From the NCBI GenBank assembly GCA_902604795.1, contig CACKZV010000005.1, positions 1 to 64,000 on the forward strand: a stretch of DNA of 64,000 bases, read 5' to 3'. This document shows positions 27,084 to 35,717 of the stretch, piece after piece. This stretch comes from an uncultured Pelagibacteraceae bacterium (lineage in GTDB: Bacteria; Pseudomonadota; Alphaproteobacteria; Pelagibacterales; Pelagibacteraceae). The first letter of the stretch is position 1; each line of letters begins with the position of its first letter. A program made the translations under genes and the position numbers. The notes under the pieces were generated by a model, which saw only the letters and a list, made by a program, of their open reading frames with translations, was not told the DNA's origin and ran no database searches.

Positions 27084-27753
27084 AATTGGTATTCCCAGCA
27101 AAGGTAGACTTAGAAAAGATACTTTAAGTATTTTTAAAAATAAAAATCTTAAAATCTTATCAGAAAGAGGAGAAAGAGACCTTTTTGGATATATAAAAGG
27201 AAATAAAAAAATTAAAATAGTATATCTGCATGCAAGAGAAATTATAGAAAGATTAGGGGATGAATCTTTGGATATAGGTTTTTCAGGCTATGATTTATTA
27301 AAAGAGTCTGAATTAAATGTTCAAAAAAAAATAATTATTAATAAAAAACTAGATTATGGAAATGCAACTTTAGTTGTAGCTGTTCCTGACGAATGGATAG
27401 ATGTCCAAACACTTGCTGATTTAGAAGAAATATCTTTTGATTTTAAAGATAATAAGAAAAGTAGATTAAGAGTTGCAACAAAATATCCAAATTTGACCAA
27501 AGAATTTTTATTTTCAAAAGGAGTAACTCAATTTAAATTAGTGCCTTCTCTTGGAGCAACTGAGGTATATCCGTTTACTGGTTCATCTGAGATTTTAACC
27601 GATATAACCAGTACAGGAGAGACTTTAAAAGCTAACAATTTAAGAATTTTAAAGGATGGAAATATTCTTAAAAGTACAGCAATCTTGATGTCGAATAAAA
27701 AATCAAGTAACCAAATTGGTTTAAAGAAAATTTTAAATTTACTTAGTTCTTAG
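27076..27753 (+). CDS. hisG: ATP phosphoribosyltransferase, short form
   Basis: First step of histidine synthesis, joining ATP and PRPP. At 225 residues it is the short type that lacks the C-terminal regulatory domain and depends on HisZ. Recognisable are IGIPSKGRLRKD, the SGYDLL segment, RVATKYPNL and the PRPP-binding-like GATEVYPFTGSSEILTDITSTGETL. It ends the tRNA-His-hisS-hisZ-hisG transcription unit. Confidence 0.94.
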   Translation: MIKIGIPSKGRLRKDTLSIFKNKNLKILSERGERDLFGYIKGNKKIKIVYLHAREIIERLGDESLDIGFSGYDLLKESELNVQKKIIINKKLDYGNATLVVAVPDEWIDVQTLADLEEISFDFKDNKKSRLRVATKYPNLTKEFLFSKGVTQFKLVPSLGATEVYPFTGSSEILTDITSTGETLKANNLRILKDGNILKSTAILMSNKKSSNQIGLKKILNLLSS

Positions 27754-27797
27754 CTTTTCTAATTGAATTTTAAAATTTCACGTATATCCTACGAATC

Positions 27798-28898
27798 ATG
27801 AATACTATAATTCTTGTTTTACTTTCACTCTCACTTATTAGTTCAGTATTAATTATATATTTGAATTTTAAATCAAAGAATGAATCTCATAATGAGAAGG
27901 AAAATCAGGAGATTCAAATGCTAAATCAAGAAATTATAAATTTAAAAGAGTCTTTAAATACAACAATAAATAGCACTATGAACTCAATGGCTACTTCTTT
28001 TAATAATCTTTCATCAGGTGTAACAAAAGATATGACGAATGCTTTAACTCAAGTAGATCAAAAAGTAGCTTCCTTTAATGCCCAAGTTGAAAATTTGAAT
28101 GAAAGTCAGAAGGGCATTAATCAAATATTGGCAGGTGTTAAAAAGTATGGAACCTTAGCTGAGTTTAGTTTGGGCTCCCTGATCAAGGACTTGTTGCCAG
28201 CATCTCAATATTCATCAAATGTAAAAATGAAAGAAGATACGGGTGAAAATGTTGAATTTGCAATTAAACTTCAAGATGGGATTTTGGTTCCAGTTGATAG
28301 CCACTTTCCAGTTGAAAGATTTAAGGCCATCCAAGATGCTCATCAGGAAGATGACAAAAAAGCTATGGCTGATGCAAGAACTAAACTTGCTAGAGCATTT
28401 AAAGAAAAGGCTAAAAGCGTGAACGAAAAATATATCGTCCCACCAAAAACGACAGATTTTGCGATTGTTTATGCGCCAACTGAAAGTTTATTTTTAGAAT
28501 TAGCTAATTATCAAGATCCATCTACAAAAGAATTATTAACTCAAGAATTAATGAAGAAATATAAAGTAACTATCATGGGCCCCAATAATTTATCTGGTTA
28601 TTTACAATCACTCCATATGGGATTTCAGAGCTTACGAATTAAAAAGCATGCATCTGAAATATATGATCATTTAAAAAAAATAAGCACCAGATTTAATATG
28701 CATTTTAACAACGTTTTAGTTTTAAGAAAAAAATTAGAAGAAGCAATGTCGGTAGTTGATAGTTTTGGTAAAGATGCTAGAGCAATAAACAGAAGTATCG
28801 ACTCAATAAAAAATCCTAATGATGACGATGATCCCGATCCAAGTTCTCCATCTCCAATTTCTGGTTATGGTCAGGATGAAAAACGAAAAGTTTCTTAA
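27798..28898 (+). CDS. rmuC: DNA recombination protein RmuC homologue
   Basis: Protein of 366 residues with one N-terminal membrane helix (about 3-22), a coiled-coil region (about 30-110) and the RmuC nuclease-like domain. The domain shows the VPVDSHFPVERF segment, PPKTTDFAIVYAPTESLF and MGPNNLSGYLQSLHMGFQSLRI. RmuC limits inversions and is thought to act on DNA near replication or repair sites; biochemistry is poorly defined. It is shorter than the E. coli protein (475). It heads a run with an exonuclease and ExoI. Confidence 0.92.
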   Translation: MNTIILVLLSLSLISSVLIIYLNFKSKNESHNEKENQEIQMLNQEIINLKESLNTTINSTMNSMATSFNNLSSGVTKDMTNALTQVDQKVASFNAQVENLNESQKGINQILAGVKKYGTLAEFSLGSLIKDLLPASQYSSNVKMKEDTGENVEFAIKLQDGILVPVDSHFPVERFKAIQDAHQEDDKKAMADARTKLARAFKEKAKSVNEKYIVPPKTTDFAIVYAPTESLFLELANYQDPSTKELLTQELMKKYKVTIMGPNNLSGYLQSLHMGFQSLRIKKHASEIYDHLKKISTRFNMHFNNVLVLRKKLEEAMSVVDSFGKDARAINRSIDSIKNPNDDDDPDPSSPSPISGYGQDEKRKVS

Positions 28899-28909
28899 AG
28901 CCTAAATGA

Positions 28910-29596
28910 ATGAAATGGAGTAATAAATTTATTTATACAAAATCTACAAGGTCAATTGAGGATGGATATAGAAAATACTCCTTAGGTGAGGAAAAACTAC
29001 CAAGTGTTACTACAATCTTAAGTGCTACTAAATCCGAAGAGGAAAAGGCGGCCATCAAAAATTGGCAAGAAAGGGTAGGTTATAAGGAAGCAAATAGAAT
29101 TAAAACTGAAGCATCTTCAAGAGGAACGTCAATGCACTCTTATATTGAAGATTACTTAAGAGGCAGGATTAATGAAAGCTTTTTTGAAAGTAATGAACAA
29201 TACAAAAATATGGCCAAAGAAATAATTGAAAAAGGTGTAAATAATAAATTAGATGAAATTTATGGAATGGAAGAAACTATTTATTATCCAGAGCAATATG
29301 CAGGAACTGCAGATTTAATTGGAATTTATCAGGGAAAAGATGTCATAATAGATTTTAAGCAGAGCAATAAACCTAAAAAAACAGATTATATTCAAGATTA
29401 TTTCTTACAACTTGGAGCATATACTTTGGCTCATGATGTAGTACATGGGACAAAAATGAAAGCAGGCATAATTTTACTTTGTACAAAAGATATTCTATTT
29501 CAAGAATTTAAAATTGAAGGTGCAGAATTAGAGATGTACCAAAATTTATTTATGGGAAGAGTTAAAAAATTTTACGAGATGAATAATATAACTTGA
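28910..29596 (+). CDS. PD-(D/E)XK exonuclease resembling MGME1 / phage RecB-like nuclease
   Basis: Protein of 228 residues with a PD-(D/E)XK core: Asp135 in GTADLIG, Asp148-Phe-Lys150 in IIDFKQS, a Gln at about 167 in FLQLGAYTLAH, and His76 in RGTSMHSYIE. The spacing His-59-Asp-13-Asp-2-Lys closely parallels what I recall for mitochondrial MGME1 (H180, D238, D251, K253), a single-strand exonuclease of mtDNA maintenance. Related nucleases also occur in marine phages, so transfer is possible, but base composition matches the neighbours. It lies between rmuC and exonuclease I. Confidence 0.75.
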   Translation: MKWSNKFIYTKSTRSIEDGYRKYSLGEEKLPSVTTILSATKSEEEKAAIKNWQERVGYKEANRIKTEASSRGTSMHSYIEDYLRGRINESFFESNEQYKNMAKEIIEKGVNNKLDEIYGMEETIYYPEQYAGTADLIGIYQGKDVIIDFKQSNKPKKTDYIQDYFLQLGAYTLAHDVVHGTKMKAGIILLCTKDILFQEFKIEGAELEMYQNLFMGRVKKFYEMNNIT

Positions 29597-29724
29597 CTTT
29601 AATCGACCAATACATAGAACAGAGGAAACTAACTAGAAGCTACTTGTTTAGATGCAAAGGTTTAGTATTAAAAAACTTTCCAAAAACCCATCAAAACGTA
29701 GCTAATTTGAGGTTAACAATATGA
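29593..29724 (+). CDS. Possible 43-residue gene between two exonuclease genes
   Basis: A TTG-initiated frame whose start overlaps the upstream stop (TTGA, 29593-29596) and whose stop overlaps the ExoI start (ATGA, 29721-29724). The product begins with LTLIDQYIEQRKLTRSY after initiation, is basic and has one Cys (RCKGLVL). No family is recognised. The otherwise unexplained 124-base gap in a genome that rarely leaves gaps, plus overlap at both ends, supports translation; lack of a strong ribosome-binding site argues for caution. Confidence 0.4.
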   Translation: MTLIDQYIEQRKLTRSYLFRCKGLVLKNFPKTHQNVANLRLTI

Positions 29725-31154
29725 ATTTAGCAATTTGGGACATAGAATCATCGAGTGCTAGCACTGACTTTGGTAGCATTATAGAGATTGGAGGAATACT
29801 ATTTGACGAGAATTTTAAAGAAAAAGATAGATTTAATCTTAGATGTAGACTTCACGAAACTGAGATTTTTCAAGCTGCAGCATTAATTGTTAATAAGACA
29901 TCAATTAAACAACTTACTCAAACAAATCTAAGCCATTACCAAATGTTAGGTCAGGTCGAAAAAATTTTTAAGAAATGGAGCCCTGCTATTTTTTTGGGAT
30001 GGAGTAGCTTAAATTTTGATGAAGAAATGATAAGAAAAGAGTTCTTTAAAAGTATTAGGTATCCTTATTTGACAAATTCCGCTCCCAATACAAGACATGA
30101 TGGAATAAATATTGCAAGAGCTGCATATGCAGTAGATCCAACAGTTTTAGAAACCGAAATTAATGAAAAAAATAACCCAGTTTTTAAATTAGCATCGTTA
30201 GCTCAAATGCAGGGTATAGATGCAAGTGATGCTCACTCTGCACTAGCTGATGCAGAACTTACTGCAAAAGTTTTGAAAATTGTAAAAGAAAAGCAAGAAC
30301 ATACTTGGGAATCTTTCTTAAGTACTGCAAATAAATCTAATACTGAAACAATTATAAAAAAAGGAGAAATTGTAACTTTAAATGAGTATTATTATGGAAA
30401 GTCCAGACTTCATTTAGTCGTACCGTTACATGCTAAACATTGTATGCATCCTATTTATCAAGGATGGTACTATACAATAGATCTTAGAACAGAAATTCAA
30501 CCATTGATAAATAAATCTATAAATGAATTAAAAACTGAGATGAAAAAAACCCCAAAGTTTTTGAGAACTGTTAGATCAAACAAAGCACCAATAATTATTG
30601 ATGCAAAATATGGCTTGAATGTTGAACCATATAATAAATTAGATAAAAACGTTATTAAAAAAAGAGCTGAATATGTTCAAAATAATGAACAGTTTTCACA
30701 AAATATTTTAACCGCTCTTCGTGAGGTCGCAGAAGAAAAAGAGCAATCAAAATCGCAAGAAGAAATATATGCAGAAGAGAGTATTTATACAAAATTTACA
30801 TCGAATAAGGATACTGCTCTGTTCCCAAGTTGGCATGAGGCACCATGGAAAGAGAAATTAAATTTATTAGATAAGTTTGAAGATGAAAGATTAGTCAGTT
30901 TTGGTAAAAAAATTATATTTCAAGAAGCTCCAGAGATACTTCCAAATTCTATGTACAAGTCTATTAGAAGAGATATAGCTAAAAGAATACTAAGCGAAAG
31001 AAAAGAGAAATGGTGGACAATACCTACTTTATACAATGAAATTGATACTTTAAGAGAAAAATACACTAATGAAAATGATAACGAAAAATTAGCACTGTTA
31101 GATGAATTTAATACTTATGCAATGTCTATTCAAAAAAAGTACGAGAATGTTTAA
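29721..31154 (+). CDS. sbcB: Exonuclease I (SbcB/ExoI-like, DEDDh family)
   Basis: Protein of 477 residues. The N-terminal DEDDh exonuclease domain shows Asp7/Glu9 in WDIESS, NFDEEM, and DAHSALADAELT with the catalytic His and Asp. C-terminal regions follow the ExoI SH3-like/helical extension pattern. ExoI degrades single-stranded DNA 3' to 5' in recombination and mismatch repair. A GAGG ribosome-binding site lies 10 bases upstream. Part of the rmuC-nuclease-ExoI run. Confidence 0.85.
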   Translation: MNLAIWDIESSSASTDFGSIIEIGGILFDENFKEKDRFNLRCRLHETEIFQAAALIVNKTSIKQLTQTNLSHYQMLGQVEKIFKKWSPAIFLGWSSLNFDEEMIRKEFFKSIRYPYLTNSAPNTRHDGINIARAAYAVDPTVLETEINEKNNPVFKLASLAQMQGIDASDAHSALADAELTAKVLKIVKEKQEHTWESFLSTANKSNTETIIKKGEIVTLNEYYYGKSRLHLVVPLHAKHCMHPIYQGWYYTIDLRTEIQPLINKSINELKTEMKKTPKFLRTVRSNKAPIIIDAKYGLNVEPYNKLDKNVIKKRAEYVQNNEQFSQNILTALREVAEEKEQSKSQEEIYAEESIYTKFTSNKDTALFPSWHEAPWKEKLNLLDKFEDERLVSFGKKIIFQEAPEILPNSMYKSIRRDIAKRILSERKEKWWTIPTLYNEIDTLREKYTNENDNEKLALLDEFNTYAMSIQKKYENV

Positions 31155-31220
31155 TGTATAAAATTCAATTTAACCATTTTTAACTATTGAATAAATAAAA
31201 TTAATTTATATAAAACTTAT

Positions 31221-31538
31221 ATGGCGACAGTAAAATCTACCGATGAGAGTTTTGATCAATTAGTTAAAGATAATAAGATATTAATTTGTGATTTTTGGGC
31301 AGAATGGTGCGGTCCATGCCACATGGTGGCTCCCAGCTTGGAAGAAATATCAAATGAGATGTCCGACCAATTATCTGTAGCAAAACATAACATTGATGAA
31401 GAGCCAAATACGCCAACTAAATATGGTGTTCGAGGAATCCCCACGATGATTTTGATGAAAGATGGAAATCATGTTTCAACTAAGGTTGGAGCGGTTCCAA
31501 AAAGTGAAATTGTTTCTTGGATAAAAGAAAATATCTAA
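31221..31538 (+). CDS. trxA: Thioredoxin
   Basis: One-hundred-five-residue disulfide reductase with active site WCGPC in DFWAEWCGPCHMVAP and the cis-Pro segment RGIPTMI. It serves ribonucleotide reductase, methionine sulfoxide reductase and other thiol systems. A TATATA element 8 bases before the ATG suggests a short leader. The 3' end overlaps convergent folC by 4 bases. In alphaproteobacteria trxA is often near folC/accD, as here. Confidence 0.96.
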   Translation: MATVKSTDESFDQLVKDNKILICDFWAEWCGPCHMVAPSLEEISNEMSDQLSVAKHNIDEEPNTPTKYGVRGIPTMILMKDGNHVSTKVGAVPKSEIVSWIKENI

Positions 31539-32800
31539 TTTAATCTTAAAATTTCTCCAGCAAGATATAGCGAACCTAAGCATAGTATAATAGTATTTTC
31601 ATTTTTTGATAAGGATTTTATACTTTCTTCAATACCATCAGAAAGTTTCAAATTTAATTTTAAATTATTTAGCTTTTTTCTAAAATCTTCCTTTGAAATT
31701 GCACCATCTTGATTAGGAATATCAATTAAAGTAATTGAATTTACAATATTTTCAAAAGCTTTTATAAATTCTGTATGTTCTTTATCTTTCATCATACCCA
31801 CGATTAGATTTACTTCTTCATTTTGATTTTTAATCCAATTAGCGATAGAAAAACTTGCACTAATGTTGTGACCACCATCAACTATAAGTTTATTATTTCC
31901 AACAATCTCTTTTAATTTTCCCGATTTTATCTCCTCAAGTCTTGCTTTTAATGAAATATTTTTGATACCCTTTGCAATATGTTCATCTTTAATATTAAAA
32001 ATCTTTCTTGATGCAGCAATTGAGGTACTAACATTATAAAGCTGATGATCTCCAAGAATACTTGGTTCAGGTAATACTAATTCTCCCAACTGATCTTGAT
32101 ATTGAATAAATCCATTCTCGGACTTTGCAATATTAAAATCTTTCCCAAAAAAATATTTATTTGATGTATTTTTTTCCAATGAACTTTCTATTTTATCTCT
32201 TATTTCATTATTTACTTGTTTATTAATAAATATATTTGAGTTTAAAAGCTTAACTGTCTTTTCATATATTACCCCTTCAATTGATTTATTTTCAAGCCAT
32301 TGAAAGTGGTCATTATGAATTACACCAATTAGAGTCATTAAATTTTCCTTAAATACATTTGTACTATCAAATTGATGAAATAATCCTGCTTCTATAATAT
32401 TAATATTATCTTTAAAATTTTCAGCATATTTTAAAAAAGCACAAGTTAATATTTCAAATAATGTTGCATTGTCATCTCCTAAAGTCTTTTCAACATCAGT
32501 CAGCAATTCTATTAAATCTTCTTCATTGATTTCTTTATCATCAACGACGTATCTTTCTGTGTAAGAGAGAAGGTGGGGCGAAGTGTAAAGATTAGTCTTG
32601 TATCCAGCTTCGTTAAGTATTGACTTAAAGCTAGAGCACATACTTGCTTTAGCATTAGTTCCAACAACTGTGATTACATTTTTTAACTTATCTTGTGGAT
32701 TACCAAGCTTTTTTAAAAGATTAAAAGTTCTTCCTAAAGATAAATCAAGTTTTTTTTTATGATGCTTCTCTAGTTTGGATATTAGTTTCTGAAGTTTCAT
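31535..32800 (-). CDS. folC: Folylpolyglutamate synthase / dihydrofolate synthase
   Basis: Mur-ligase-family enzyme of 421 residues adding glutamate to folates. The DGGHNISAS segment and overall layout fit FolC. The ATP-binding loop, normally GTNGKGS, reads GTNAKAS at residues 47-53, with alanine replacing both inner glycines; the essential Lys51 remains. The start at 32800 overlaps accD by 44 bases and is needed to include the conserved LDLSLGRT region. It follows accD as in other alphaproteobacteria. Confidence 0.9.
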   Translation of the reverse strand: MKLQKLISKLEKHHKKKLDLSLGRTFNLLKKLGNPQDKLKNVITVVGTNAKASMCSSFKSILNEAGYKTNLYTSPHLLSYTERYVVDDKEINEEDLIELLTDVEKTLGDDNATLFEILTCAFLKYAENFKDNINIIEAGLFHQFDSTNVFKENLMTLIGVIHNDHFQWLENKSIEGVIYEKTVKLLNSNIFINKQVNNEIRDKIESSLEKNTSNKYFFGKDFNIAKSENGFIQYQDQLGELVLPEPSILGDHQLYNVSTSIAASRKIFNIKDEHIAKGIKNISLKARLEEIKSGKLKEIVGNNKLIVDGGHNISASFSIANWIKNQNEEVNLIVGMMKDKEHTEFIKAFENIVNSITLIDIPNQDGAISKEDFRKKLNNLKLNLKLSDGIEESIKSLSKNENTIILCLGSLYLAGEILRLN

Positions 32801-33692
32801 TTAAACTTTCTGAATTTACTTCAGAATTCTTCTTTAGCAATATTTTTAATATTCCAATTATTTTTTCATTTATTTCTTTTCTGTTAAATACTCCATCACA
32901 CATACCTTTTTCAACCAAAACCTTGCTTGATTGAAAACCTTCTGGTAAATCTTCACGTGTCTGATTTTTTACTATATGTTGACCCGCAAAACCAACCATA
33001 GATGGTTCTGCAAAACAAATATCTGCTATAGATGGAGCGGCAAAACTTGCAGTTATACCTCCATAACATTTATTTGTGTAAATATTTATAAACGGTAATT
33101 TTGTAGAATCTTTAAATGTATTTGCTGCTAAAACAGTTTTTACCATAAAATGTAATGCTATGTTTGATTCTTGCATAGCCTGACCTCCACCTTCGCTCCA
33201 AGCTACAACAGGCGTAAGATCATCGATGGCTTTCTGAAAACAATACACTATTGCTTCACCAGCTGACGCATTTATAGAGCCACCATTAAAACGACTATCA
33301 ATTGCGAATGAGGTAACTTTAATTCCATCCTTTACACCTTGAGCAACCATTACAGCACAATGATGTCCTGTAATCTTTCTTCCTCGTTCAAGCTTTTCCT
33401 TATAACCAGGAAAATTTAATGGATTCTCCGCGAGTTCTGGTGTTTTAATTATCTCGTAATTATTTTTTCCAAAAAAATGATCAAACCTTTCTCTTGGTGT
33501 AAATGGATAATGTTTATTACAATTAGGACAGGTGTTGAGCTGTTCTTTATTAAATATTGTTGATTTTAATTGGGGTCCAGTCCCACAGCATGATATCCAT
33601 TTTGAATTAGCCTGCTCTTGCCTAGAAGGTCTTTTTTTAAGCACCTTCTTGATTTTCTCACCAAAATTTATAGCTTTTGTTAACCAATTCAT
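32757..33692 (-). CDS. accD: Acetyl-CoA carboxylase carboxyltransferase subunit beta
   Basis: Beta subunit of 311 residues that with AccA transfers carboxyl from biotin to acetyl-CoA. The crotonase core includes GGSINASAGEAIVY and VAWSEGGGQAMQE. The N-terminal zinc ribbon is atypical: instead of CxxC...CxxC the first pair is Cys35-Cys36 side by side (WISCCGTG), with the second pair Cys55/Cys58 (CPNC) normal. The C-terminal tail is Asn/Ser/Glu-rich. It lies after trpA with a 4-base overlap. Confidence 0.93.
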   Translation of the reverse strand: MNWLTKAINFGEKIKKVLKKRPSRQEQANSKWISCCGTGPQLKSTIFNKEQLNTCPNCNKHYPFTPRERFDHFFGKNNYEIIKTPELAENPLNFPGYKEKLERGRKITGHHCAVMVAQGVKDGIKVTSFAIDSRFNGGSINASAGEAIVYCFQKAIDDLTPVVAWSEGGGQAMQESNIALHFMVKTVLAANTFKDSTKLPFINIYTNKCYGGITASFAAPSIADICFAEPSMVGFAGQHIVKNQTREDLPEGFQSSKVLVEKGMCDGVFNRKEINEKIIGILKILLKKNSEVNSESLNETSETNIQTREAS

Positions 33693-34489
33693 GATATTTT
33701 TTTTCTAAGTTTACTAACCATCTTACTTACATTTATGACAGGATTTTGTCTATTGCTTAAACTTCTAGTAATTTCTTTACAAATTTGACTACCAACAACA
33801 AGTCCATCTGTATTTTTAAACTTTGATATAGTTTTTTCAGTAATACCAAAACCAATAACACAATTTTTTTTAGGACTTATTTTTTTAATTTTATTGTAAT
33901 TAGATAATATTTTTTTTGGTGAAACTTTTAGTTTTCCTCCTGTAGTAGACAGCATGCTTATATAGTAAATCATATCATGAGAGTCTTTTGTAATACTTTT
34001 TAGTCTTTTATTCGATGTTGTAGGAGATATTAATTGAATAAAATAAATTGAATTTTTTTTACATTTCTTTGAAAAAATTTTGTTTTCTGGCCATGGTAAA
34101 TCAACTACTATTAAACCATTAACACCTGATTTTTTACATTTTTTTAAAAAATTATTTTCACCATATTGGAAAATCATATTGTAGTAACCCATCAATATTA
34201 CTGGTTTTGAATTTTTACTTTTTTTAAAATCTCTTACAATTTTAAAAATATCATTCATCTTAATACCATTTTTAATTGCTCTATAAGCACTAGTTTGAAT
34301 TTGGCCTCCATCTGCTACTGGAGTGTTATGAGGTACACCAACTTCTAAAATATCAGCATAATTTGAAATTGCTTTTAAGACTTCTAAAGATTGTCTCTTT
34401 GAGCTATCACCAGCTACAGTATAAGTAAGTAAAGCTGGTCTTTTATCTTCTTTTGCTTTTTTAAATGCAAGGCTAATTGGATTTAACAT
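33689..34489 (-). CDS. trpA: Tryptophan synthase alpha subunit
   Basis: TIM-barrel subunit of 266 residues (ATG at 34489 chosen; it overlaps trpB by 17 bases, and the longer frame would overlap 71). It cleaves indole-3-glycerol phosphate to indole. Catalytic Glu49 (DILEVG) and Asp60 (VADGG) fall at the canonical numbers. The segment between them is HNTP instead of FSDP, so Asp56, which normally salt-bridges the beta subunit, is Thr. The phosphate and loop regions (VDLPWPE, STTGGK, GFGIT, VVGSQIC) are otherwise recognisable. Confidence 0.92.
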   Translation of the reverse strand: MLNPISLAFKKAKEDKRPALLTYTVAGDSSKRQSLEVLKAISNYADILEVGVPHNTPVADGGQIQTSAYRAIKNGIKMNDIFKIVRDFKKSKNSKPVILMGYYNMIFQYGENNFLKKCKKSGVNGLIVVDLPWPENKIFSKKCKKNSIYFIQLISPTTSNKRLKSITKDSHDMIYYISMLSTTGGKLKVSPKKILSNYNKIKKISPKKNCVIGFGITEKTISKFKNTDGLVVGSQICKEITRSLSNRQNPVINVSKMVSKLRKKIS

Positions 34490-35717
34490 ATTTCTTTCCC
34501 AATTTTTTTTCCAAAATTCCTCTGTCTTTATATGCATCTCCACAACTATTAATAATTACTATTGTGTTTTTGCTCAATTTTTTTGCTTCTTTAATCGCCA
34601 CTGAGAATGCATGACTCGGTTCGAGTGATGGTCTTAAATTTTCATATTTTGTAACTATTTGGTAAGCCTTTAATGCTTCCTCATCACTAGCTGCTGTATA
34701 TCTTGCCCGCTTGGCATCTTTTAAAAAGCAATGTAGCGGTGAAATCCCAGGATAATCAAGACCCGCAGATATTGATTCAGTTTCTTCAATCTGACCATCC
34801 CTATTCTGATTTACATATTGTGCTGCACCGTGAAGTATACCGATTTTTGAACCATAAGTTAAAGGAGCTGCATGTTTTTTACTTTTGGCTGGTCCTCCTG
34901 CCTCAACCCCAATAAACTCAACTTGTTTTTTATCATAATCCATAAATTCATTCCAAAAACCAAAACTTGAGGAACCTCCTCCTACACAATTATATAGTTT
35001 AAGTTTTTTAGGAACTTCACCAAATTCATTTATTAATTGAACTTTAAGCTCTCTAGATATTTGACTAGTACTCCATCCACATATTCTAACAAAAATTGCA
35101 GGTCCTACTGTACTACCAACACACATTGCTGTTGTATCACAATTAGCAACCCAATATCTCATACATTCAGAGACAGCATCTACTAGTGTTTGACTTCCTG
35201 AATATACAGGAATTACATCTGCACCATTTTTTTTCATTGCTTTAACATTTGGTTGTTGTCTTTTTATATCTTTTGCACCCATAAAAATTTTACATTCCAG
35301 ACCAAATTTTTTAGCCGCCATACTCAGCATCTTTCCAGCATAGCCAGCGCCTGTGTCACCAATAATGACTTTTTTTCCAGACCTTTTGGCTAATAAACAA
35401 TGTACAGTTGCATTATATATTTTATGAGCTCCTCCATTAGCATCAGAAACAACCTTAGACCAAATCTGCGCTCCACCAACATGTTTTGTTAAATTGTTTA
35501 ATTTAATAAATCTTGTAGGTGTTCCAATCCAATTTTTGAAATAAAAGTCTCTTTCTTTTATAAAGTTTTTGTCATTCTTTAATTTATTAAATTGTATTTC
35601 TAGGTCTTCTATCGGTTTTTTAAGAGTTTCAGGCACAAAATTTCCTCCAAATTTTCCACCCCAAAAACCAAGTCTATCTCCTTGATCTATAACTGGAATT
35701 CCTTTTTTAAGTTTCAT
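34473..35717 (-). CDS. trpB: Tryptophan synthase beta subunit (divergent)
   Basis: PLP enzyme of 414 residues from the ATG at 35717 (a TTG four codons earlier is less likely). It condenses indole with serine. The PLP lysine is Lys99 (GGAHK) and the phosphate loop is GGGSS (246-250). It departs from the canonical enzyme at several sites: the catalytic Glu109 position is Asp121 (GDTGAG), Gln114-His115 are Tyr-Ala, Lys167 is Val179, Ser377 appears as Cys392, and the REDL strand before the lysine is missing. Arg141 and Asp305 counterparts (Arg153, Asp321) are kept. It pairs with an equally unusual TrpA. Confidence 0.88.
   Translation of the reverse strand: MKLKKGIPVIDQGDRLGFWGGKFGGNFVPETLKKPIEDLEIQFNKLKNDKNFIKERDFYFKNWIGTPTRFIKLNNLTKHVGGAQIWSKVVSDANGGAHKIYNATVHCLLAKRSGKKVIIGDTGAGYAGKMLSMAAKKFGLECKIFMGAKDIKRQQPNVKAMKKNGADVIPVYSGSQTLVDAVSECMRYWVANCDTTAMCVGSTVGPAIFVRICGWSTSQISRELKVQLINEFGEVPKKLKLYNCVGGGSSSFGFWNEFMDYDKKQVEFIGVEAGGPAKSKKHAAPLTYGSKIGILHGAAQYVNQNRDGQIEETESISAGLDYPGISPLHCFLKDAKRARYTAASDEEALKAYQIVTKYENLRPSLEPSHAFSVAIKEAKKLSKNTIVIINSCGDAYKDRGILEKKLGKKYVKSN

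Noticed and set aside
34490..34543. Longer trpA N-terminus from an upstream ATG at 34543
   Set aside because: It would overlap trpB by 71 bases and add residues not found in TrpA; the ATG at 34489 puts catalytic Glu49 and Asp60 at their canonical numbers.
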